Part shown: piece after piece, positions 57,608 through 64,000 of the stretch
How positions within the stretch are numbered: position 1 is the first letter of the stretch
How the letters are laid out: every line of letters begins with the position of its first letter
The notes under the pieces: model-generated
Seen by the model: only the letters and a program-made list of their open reading frames with translations
What the model was told of the DNA's origin: nothing
Databases searched by the model: none
Program-made: the position numbers and the translations under genes
NCBI GenBank assembly: GCA_022578605.1
Contig: MU394063.1
Span: 434,001 to 498,000, forward strand
Direction: 5' to 3'
Origin: Camillea tinctor
Lineage: Eukaryota > Ascomycota > Sordariomycetes > Xylariales > Xylariaceae
Length of the DNA: 64,000 bases

Positions 57608-60308
57608 TTGGAAGTAAACTACTTCCATCGGAAAATCGAACCTAGTTGTTTGGAGTCTTCACTAATACAAACAGGATCGGCTTCTGTATAATAACCACGG
57701 CGACGGACGAGAAAAAGAACATCATCACTTCTGACGCCTATTCTTGATAGATCATTGTGAACTGTTAATGGTTATGACATCTCGAGTCGATTCTGAGCTT
57801 GGTGGCTGGTTTCACTCCTTGTATTTCGATTACACCTATCATATCCGATCGACACTCTGTCGTCCCTTACAGGTCACCTAGATTGTATCTCCCAAAAGGG
57901 GGATTTCTATATGAAAACTTGATACCTACACATACACACTCTCGAGAGTGGTATTTCGATCGCTTATTGCGATGCGACACGATACTCTGGACTTTGTCGT
58001 GTTTTCTTCCCTGAATAAATGGATTACATTTCATTGCGAGCATACGAATTGAAACAAAAAAAATAAGGCGGCATTCTATTACAAATTGCATCGCATGGCA
58101 CATGGCATATGGACACGGGCATAAAAAGGGCGGCTTCTTTTCTAATTTGTTCTTTTCTCTTGTATTTCACAACCCGCCGGACTGGCGATTGCATATATGG
58201 CATAATGGAAAGGGAGGAGGGGAGATAGGGAGCATGCGCACACATATCAAGAAAGGAAGGGAGTTGCAGAGAAGGCAAGGAAGGATTCATGACTGATTGT
58301 ATTTTCTCCAGGGGAGAAGAGGCGTTTGAGACTTTTTTTTTCTCTGTGCGGTTTTTCTACGGAAATCAAGGGGATAAGGGGTAGGGAAAGGGGATGATGA
58401 GTTAATGGCCCAGTTTGGTCTGCGAGCCAGTCTGAAGTTTTTTTTTTTCTGCATGGCGGGGGGGTTCTGTGTTCCTGTTGTTTTTGCATGGCATGGACTA
58501 GGTAAATTACTTCTCGCGTACTTTACGTAGTGTACTATTACTACTACTACTACTACTACTTTTTTTTCTTACTTTCTACCCCTTCTTATTTACTTTATCT
58601 CCTTTTCTTTATAGAAAGAATCGGTGTGTAATGATACTTTATTAATAAACCCCCAAACATGGATCCCGTGAAACGTGAGAGCTTCGATTTGTAGTGTGAT
58701 TGATTGATTATGGTCTATCTAGGTACTTACATATATTATGGTGTTAGTTACCGGCTTATCCAGGCTATATGCGACTGCTATTCTGTAAGAAGGATTCACA
58801 GGTACAACAGCGAGTTTGGTGTTATATGTAAGATGCCTACCTCCCGTCCATCTATGTTCCTATACTTGAGCAGCCTCCCGAGGTTATTCCTCTCACGTGT
58901 GTAACTTTACGTGCAACTTGATGTGAGATATTTGGGCATGCTAATAGGTTTGTCGAACCATAGATCTAATAAGTATAAGTCGATTATAAGCTATAATTTA
59001 ATGTCCAACATGCATCAATCCAGCTTTTTTTATAACCTAGGTAGGTAGGCTATATATCGAAGGTGGTTTACATTTTGTGTCCGCACTTGTCGGGAATTGT
59101 AGGTTAGGTAGTTAGTAGCTAACTAAACTAACCTAGAACCCGGTGCTGGCTGGTTGGGTTGGCTTCCAGATCGAGAAGTTCGGACGGTTCCGCAGGGGCG
59201 AGTTTTTGCCGTTGGACCGGTCCGATATAGGGGGCACAACCTATGGACTAGACCTGACCTAGGCCCATTCATTAGGGAGGTTACTTGCTTGGTGGCGAGT
59301 ACAAGGTGGTTAATTGCTCGCTCATGTAGCCATCATTATCTATTTATTTTCCCTTCCTATTACAGGTCAGTGTGTCAAGTCCTACGTTGACACGAATGGT
59401 TGGCTACCTACCTAGGTATATTGATATACAGAAAAGGGGGGGGGGGACATAGGGCGGGAAGAGGATATTAGTGTTAGATGTTTGAATAAGATGGAGATAG
59501 TTAAAGTAAAGAGGCGATTATTGAGCAGTTGGCATTCGTTTGTATTTACCTCGACATATTTTCCCTGAATACCGGACACTATAGCTCAAGAGATGAACTT
59601 AACTTCTGTACTCCAAATTCTTTTTTTTTTAATTGTTCAAATCACAACTCGGGAGCTATCCCGCGCCCTCTCGTAACACTTACCTACTCACTACTTCACA
59701 ACTGACTTACACCATCGGGCCAAGCGTTTAGTTTACCGAGGAAAGCTTGAGTCCCCTCTATAAATCTGTATAGCTAGTAATCTCACGATAACTCCTGATT
59801 GAGTCATCGTGATCATTTTCCGAAGGAGGAGGGGGGAGGAAAAGAGGGTTTGCCAGTTATATTATGTTGTACCCTAAATGCCTTGATATAGTTATTTGTT
59901 TATTTTCCTATAACCAATAAATCTGGTTTTCGTTTTGTATAACCTCGACTATAATAGATACGACTTTCCGGTTGGTGTATACCTATCTACCCCGCGCGCT
60001 ATCCCGATCGTTTTGTTTACCGTTTCGAATACCCACTCGCGACACACCCTTGTTCACCTATTTAGTAAGTAGTGGTAGCATTGTGTCTGTGTAGTAGCAT
60101 GAGAGTACCGTTGATTGTCGCTACCTACTTACTTACCTCGCAACTTGCTACATCAGTACTCCTTTCTACTCTCGTATATATTTAATAAGTCCCTATCACC
60201 AAAACCACCCTTCTCGATATTGGCATCTCATATCAGTTAGGTCAGTAAGAGTACACCGGCTCAAAGATATAATCCCAATACGAAATACGATCGTCGTCGT
60301 CGTTGAGA
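57608..60308. other. 2.7-kb AT-rich spacer
   Basis: 3' flank of the CCCH gene and promoter of the gamma-glutamyltransferase-like gene. It holds a 14-bp palindrome CACTCTCGAGAGTG at 57937-57950, a (CTA)n run at 58539-58560, T-runs, and an exact TACCTAGGTA at 59409-59418. No gene is supported. Confidence 0.5.
58539..58560. repeat. (CTA)n microsatellite
   Basis: About seven perfect trinucleotide copies followed by a T-run. Confidence 0.85.
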
Positions 60309-62546
60309 ATGCCGCTCACGACCCCGTCCGTGTTCCCCTCGGCCACGGCCGCGCGGAGCTTCATGGAGCACCCCTCGCGCCGCAGCGTCGTCCACAGCAC
60401 CAAGGGCATCGTCTCCTGCACGCAGCCCCTGGCCGCGAAGTGCGGCATCGAGATCCTCGAGGCGGGCGGGAACTGCGTTGTAAGTTTTGTCTCTTTTTCC
60501 TTTTTATTCTTTCCCTTTTTATATATATTATAAGGTCTATTACCGTCAAGGCATCGTCGCGAACTAACTAATATGTGTATAGGACGCAGCTGTAGCCGTT
60601 GGTAAGCTACCCTCTCTTCCCTTCTCTTACACCCATCCTTCATTTCTCTCGTAGAACCCCCCTTTTTGAACAAAACGCATGGTCCCCACTAACGACCCCC
60701 CACAGCCGCCGGCTTAAACATGACGGAGCCCTGCTCCACCGGCATCGGCGGCGACATGTTCTGCCTGTTCTACGACGCGGCCACGCGGAAAGTGTCCGCG
60801 CTCAACGGCTCGGGCCGCTCGGGCGCCGCCTACACGCTCGAGGCGATGCGCCGCGCGCTCGGCCCCGAAGCCGCCAGCATCCCCATGGATAGCGTGCACG
60901 CGGTCACGGTGCCCGGGGCCGCGGCGGGGTGGTGCGACGCCGTGGAGCGCTTCGGTAGCGGGAAGGTCGATATGGCGAGGATCTTGGCCCCGGCTATTGA
61001 GCTCGGCGAGAAGGGGTTTCCGGTTTCGGAGGTGGTTGCGTTTTCTGTACGTTGAGAGCTTCCTCCCCCCTTTTTTCCCTTTTCGATTTCTCCCCTGGCC
61101 TTTTCACTTCTATCCTTTTATATTTGGTTTTCTCGAACCAATCTTGTCGGAAAGAGAGGGGGTAAATGGGAGAAATGAGACTAGAATAACTATGAAGGAA
61201 ATAGAGAAGAAAGGGGAAAAAAAGAAGCTAACTGGCTATGATAGTGGGACCGCTCCGAGGCCCAAATCCGCGCCGCCTCGCCCAACTTCCGGGAGATCTT
61301 GAAAGCGGACCCCTCCGCCCCTGACGGCGTCCGGGCCCCGCGCGCCGGCGAAATAATGCGCAACCCAGCCCTCGCCGCCACCTTCCGCGCGGTCGCCACC
61401 GAGGGCAAGAAAGGGTTCTACTCAGGGCGCGTAGCCGAAGCCCTCGTCGAGGTAGTCCAATCTCTCGGCGGGCTCCTCTCCGTCGACGACCTCGCCCACC
61501 ACCTCGCCACGGGCAGCGAGCCCGTCGAGCCCATCAGCCTGCCGTTCCGGGGCCAGGGCATTCGCGCGCTGCTCAAAGACGCAGTGGCAGATGGAGATAA
61601 GGACCAGGACCTCGGGCTCGAGCTCTGGGAGCACCCGCCCAACGGGCAGGGCATCGTCGCGCTCATGGCCCTGGGCATCATCCAGGAGCTCGAGAAGGCG
61701 GGCGCAATACCCACCTTCGCGCCGGGGGACTTCAACTCCGCCCCTTACCTGCACGCCATCATCGAGGCGCTGCGCATCGCCTTCGCGGACGCGACGTGGT
61801 TCGTGGCGGACCCGGGCGTGGAGCGCGTGCCCTCCGCGGCGCTGCTGTCGCCCTCGTACCTGGCCTCGCGGGCCTCGCTGTTCTGCGCGTCGCGCGCGCA
61901 GCCCGCGGCGCCCGAGCACGGGTCCCCCGCGCTGCGCAGCAGCGACACGGTGTACTTCGCGGTGTCGGACGGCGCGGGCAGCGCGGTGAGCTTCATCAAC
62001 AGCAACTACGGCGGGTTCGGGACGTGCATCGTGCCGCGCGGGTGCGGGTTTACGCTGCAGAACCGGGGCGCGAACTTCGCGCTGCAGGAAACGCACCCGA
62101 ATGCCCTGGCCCCCCGCAAGAGGCCCTACCACACCATCATCCCCGCCGCGGTCACGAATTTGCACGATGGCAGCTTGCACAGCGTGTTTGGCGTTATGGG
62201 CGGGTTCATGCAGCCCCAGGGCCACGTGCAGGTGCTTCTCGGCCAGGTGGTCGGGCGGCTGAGTCCGCAGCAGGCGCTTGATGCGCCGCGGGTGTGTATT
62301 AGTCCCGGGGTGAAGGGCGGGGAGGGGGAGATGGGGATGAAGGTGCTGGTTGAGGAGGGTATGGCGGCGGAGACGGTGGAGGGGCTGAGGAAGCTGGGGC
62401 ACGAGGTTGAGGTGGTGACGGGGGTGGGGAGGGCGGTGTTTGGGAGAGGGCAGATTATTAGGTGGAGTGTCGATGCGGTCGAGGGGGTGGGGGTGTGGTC
62501 CGCGGGGAGTGATATGAGGGGGGATGGAGGGGCGTATCCGTTGTGA
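60309..62546 (+). CDS. gamma-glutamyltransferase-family Ntn hydrolase, cytosolic type, 610 aa
   Basis: Four exons: 60309-60479, 60583-60601 (only 19 bases), 60706-61046 and 61245-62546; total 1833 bases. The joins reconstruct the family's conserved [20 protein letters not shown], which proves the 19-base exon. Other signatures are [14 protein letters not shown], the substrate-loop region [16 protein letters not shown], and [14 protein letters not shown]. The proposed catalytic threonine is at residue 412 in [20 protein letters not shown]. It is followed by [20 protein letters not shown] and, later, the oxyanion region [17 protein letters not shown]. These proteins self-cleave before the threonine. 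There is no signal peptide or membrane anchor, unlike secreted glutathione-degrading GGTs. The NSNYGGFGT and LQNRG sequences resemble the bacterial YwrD-like branch, so the real substrate may be another gamma-glutamyl or acyl compound. Exon 4 is very GC-rich. Confidence 0.9.
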
Positions 62547-63024
62547 GGAGTATGAGGTTGGACGAGGGAGGCCAGGAGAAGAAAGGGGGTGATGTATGGT
62601 ATGTATATGTAATCATACTGAGATGCGGAAGAAATAGGGGCTGGAATAGGGGTAGGTTAGGGAGATCATAGGACATCTTATTTTATATCCATTAAAGACT
62701 TCCCTAGGACTTGATATATAATCATTGTAAGATAAGGTGAGATTGCGAGAAGTAATTCAGCTCTATATTTCATTAATCCCCATCTCACCCTTCTCCTTTC
62801 TTGGGCTGATGCACTGAGAACCACATAAACTCTGCTTGGGTAGTAGCATTATAATACACACACGCATCCAGCCCCTGTCTCTATATTGAAATCATACAGT
62901 TGTCATAGCCATGTCGCGCAGTTTTTCTGTCCAACGTTATATACAGTCTCTGTTCTTCCCCGAGCTGTATTTCCCTGTCTCGACGTTTATTTATCTTTAT
63001 CTCGTTTTATTTTCTTTTGATTCC
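62547..63024. other. intergenic, convergent 3' ends
   Basis: AT-rich 3' flanks of the GGT-family gene and Grx5; no gene or repeat recognised. Confidence 0.5.
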
Positions 63025-63682
63025 TTATTCAGATCCTGACCCCGTATCTGGGGGCGCTACCACACCCTTCTCCTCGAGCATCTTGGTCAGCGAGCCGTCC
63101 TGGTGCATGGAAACAAGGATATCGCAGCCACCGATGAACTCCTTGTCGAGATAGAGCTGGGGGATGGTAGGCCAGTCAGAAAATTCCTTGATGCCTGCAG
63201 TAGAAGAGTTATTAGCATCCCTTTTTCTATCCTTCTCTTCCCTCCCCTTTCAAATTGCTGGATAGAACCGTATCCCACGTACCTGACCGTAGCTCATCAT
63301 CCTCAAGTACGTTGAAAGCAGCGAACTTGGTAGGGTCAACACCCTGCAGGCCGAGAATCTGGATGCTGGCTCGCGAGAACCCGCACTGAGGCATCTCGGG
63401 GGTGCCCTTCATGAACAGTACGACAGGGGCAGAGGCAACGGCCTTCTCGATAGCTTGTCTTGTTGCGTCAGACAGCAAACGCTGCTGGAAGGCAGACAGG
63501 AAAGGTGCTGGTCGGTTGAAAGGTAGGCGGGCTCCCATCATGGGACGGGCAGCTTGCCGGAAACCCTATGCGACGAGGAAAAGTAAGTAAATAAAGAATT
63601 GACTTATTTTGAGTGTCATATTGGCTTTTTGCAGGAGGTAGAGAGGTATACTTACGGCAGAGATGAGAGGTCTTGAGAACAT
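63025..63682 (-). CDS. grx5: mitochondrial monothiol glutaredoxin Grx5, 159 aa
   Basis: Three exons on the minus strand: 63682-63656 (nine codons, MFSRPLISA), 63565-63283 and 63194-63025; total 480 bases. The N-terminus ([20 protein letters not shown] ..) is an Arg-rich, acid-free mitochondrial presequence. The thioredoxin-fold domain carries [17 protein letters not shown] with the single active cysteine at about residue 70. It also has the glutathione-binding [20 protein letters not shown]. The CGFS motif defines class II monothiol glutaredoxins, which bridge a [2Fe-2S] cluster with glutathione and pass it to target proteins in the mitochondrial iron-sulfur assembly pathway. The aconitase in this window is a typical client class of that pathway; their co-occurrence is not evidence of linkage. 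Splice junctions GTAAGT..CATAG and GTACGT..CTGCAG are in phase. Confidence 0.94.
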
Positions 63683-64000
63683 GATGATGATGTACTAAAC
63701 CTAGTTATCAACGCAGATATCTCAGGTAAAGAAGGTCTTTGTTGCTTAATGGATTTTTTTAATGGCTCTAAAAGGTCAACAAATGGGATTGGATTGGATC
63801 AAGTTGGATGATGTAAAAAAGAATTGATTACAAAACATGCCACTAGCCAACCAGACCGTTTAGCTTGTGAACAGCAGGTAGCATAGGCAAGACAGGGCAT
63901 TCTAGTACCCCAGCCAAGGTAAGCTTTCCTAGCCTTGTAGTGGGGGTAGGGGCACAGCTATAATTACAGCCAATCACAACCAGAGCGCATTTTCACGGCT
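63683..64000. other. upstream region of grx5
   Basis: Promoter side of Grx5 to the window edge; no further gene is visible. Confidence 0.45.

Noticed and set aside
60242..60673. 143-codon minus-strand frame across the start of the GGT-family gene.
   Set aside because: It crosses an exon and an intron of a well-supported gene on the other strand and shows no protein features.
61422..62402. 326-codon antisense open frame over the GGT-family exon 4.
   Set aside because: Arg/His/Pro-rich with no domain; produced by high GC at third positions of the sense gene.

Overview
The window is nuclear DNA of a filamentous ascomycete (Pezizomycotina). Genes carry short GT..AG introns of about 50-100 bases, coding exons are interspersed with long AT-rich spacers, and the gene set is typically fungal: a class I/II chitin synthase, a fungal P450, an MFS/monooxygenase pair and an NB-ARC/TPR STAND receptor remnant. 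Sordariomycetes seems likely from the look of the proteins, but I cannot prove it here. I see no rRNA, tRNA, CRISPR or prokaryotic feature. Most genes need splicing to be read; every exon boundary given was chosen because it restores frame and protein continuity, and none has transcript support.

Layout. 0-9 kb: one small hypothetical ORF, then a five-exon cytochrome P450 (-). 9.3-15 kb: a mitochondrial aconitase of the AcoB/Aco2 type whose transit peptide is split by an intron (+), and a large low-complexity hypothetical protein (-). 15-21.5 kb: a gene-poor AT-rich spacer. 21.5-26.6 kb: an 80-residue probably mitochondrial protein (+), then an FAD monooxygenase (-) and an MFS transporter (+) arranged head to head, a possible two-gene metabolic unit. 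27.6-32 kb: the dynactin actin-related protein Arp1 and an RCC1-type Ran exchange factor (+). 32.3-36.7 kb: an ankyrin/coiled-coil gene without a visible start (-) abutting a decayed NLR-type gene (+) with one nonsense codon and four -1 frameshifts. 36.7-41 kb: gene-poor spacer. 41-44.2 kb: chitin synthase (+). About 45.4 kb: an assembly gap with homopolymer artefacts. 46.4-48.8 kb: the SM protein Sly1 (-). 49.2-49.5 kb: a MITE with 44-base perfect terminal inverted repeats. 52.8-57.6 kb: a 1491-residue CCCH protein with an RVxF-like PP1-docking motif, probably the fungal PNUTS/Ppn1 (Ref2) component of the cleavage and polyadenylation factor (+). 60.3-62.5 kb: a cytosolic gamma-glutamyltransferase-family enzyme (+). 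63.0-63.7 kb: mitochondrial monothiol glutaredoxin Grx5 (-).

Most intact genes are housekeeping (iron-sulfur metabolism, vesicle traffic, nuclear transport, dynein motor complex, cell wall, RNA 3'-end processing). The accessory part is the P450, the monooxygenase/MFS pair, and the ankyrin/NLR block. The most useful second-look items are the MITE, the NLR pseudogene with its antisense overlap, the PNUTS-like protein, five exact copies of the palindrome TACCTAGGTA in non-coding DNA, and the artefactual sequence around the gap.
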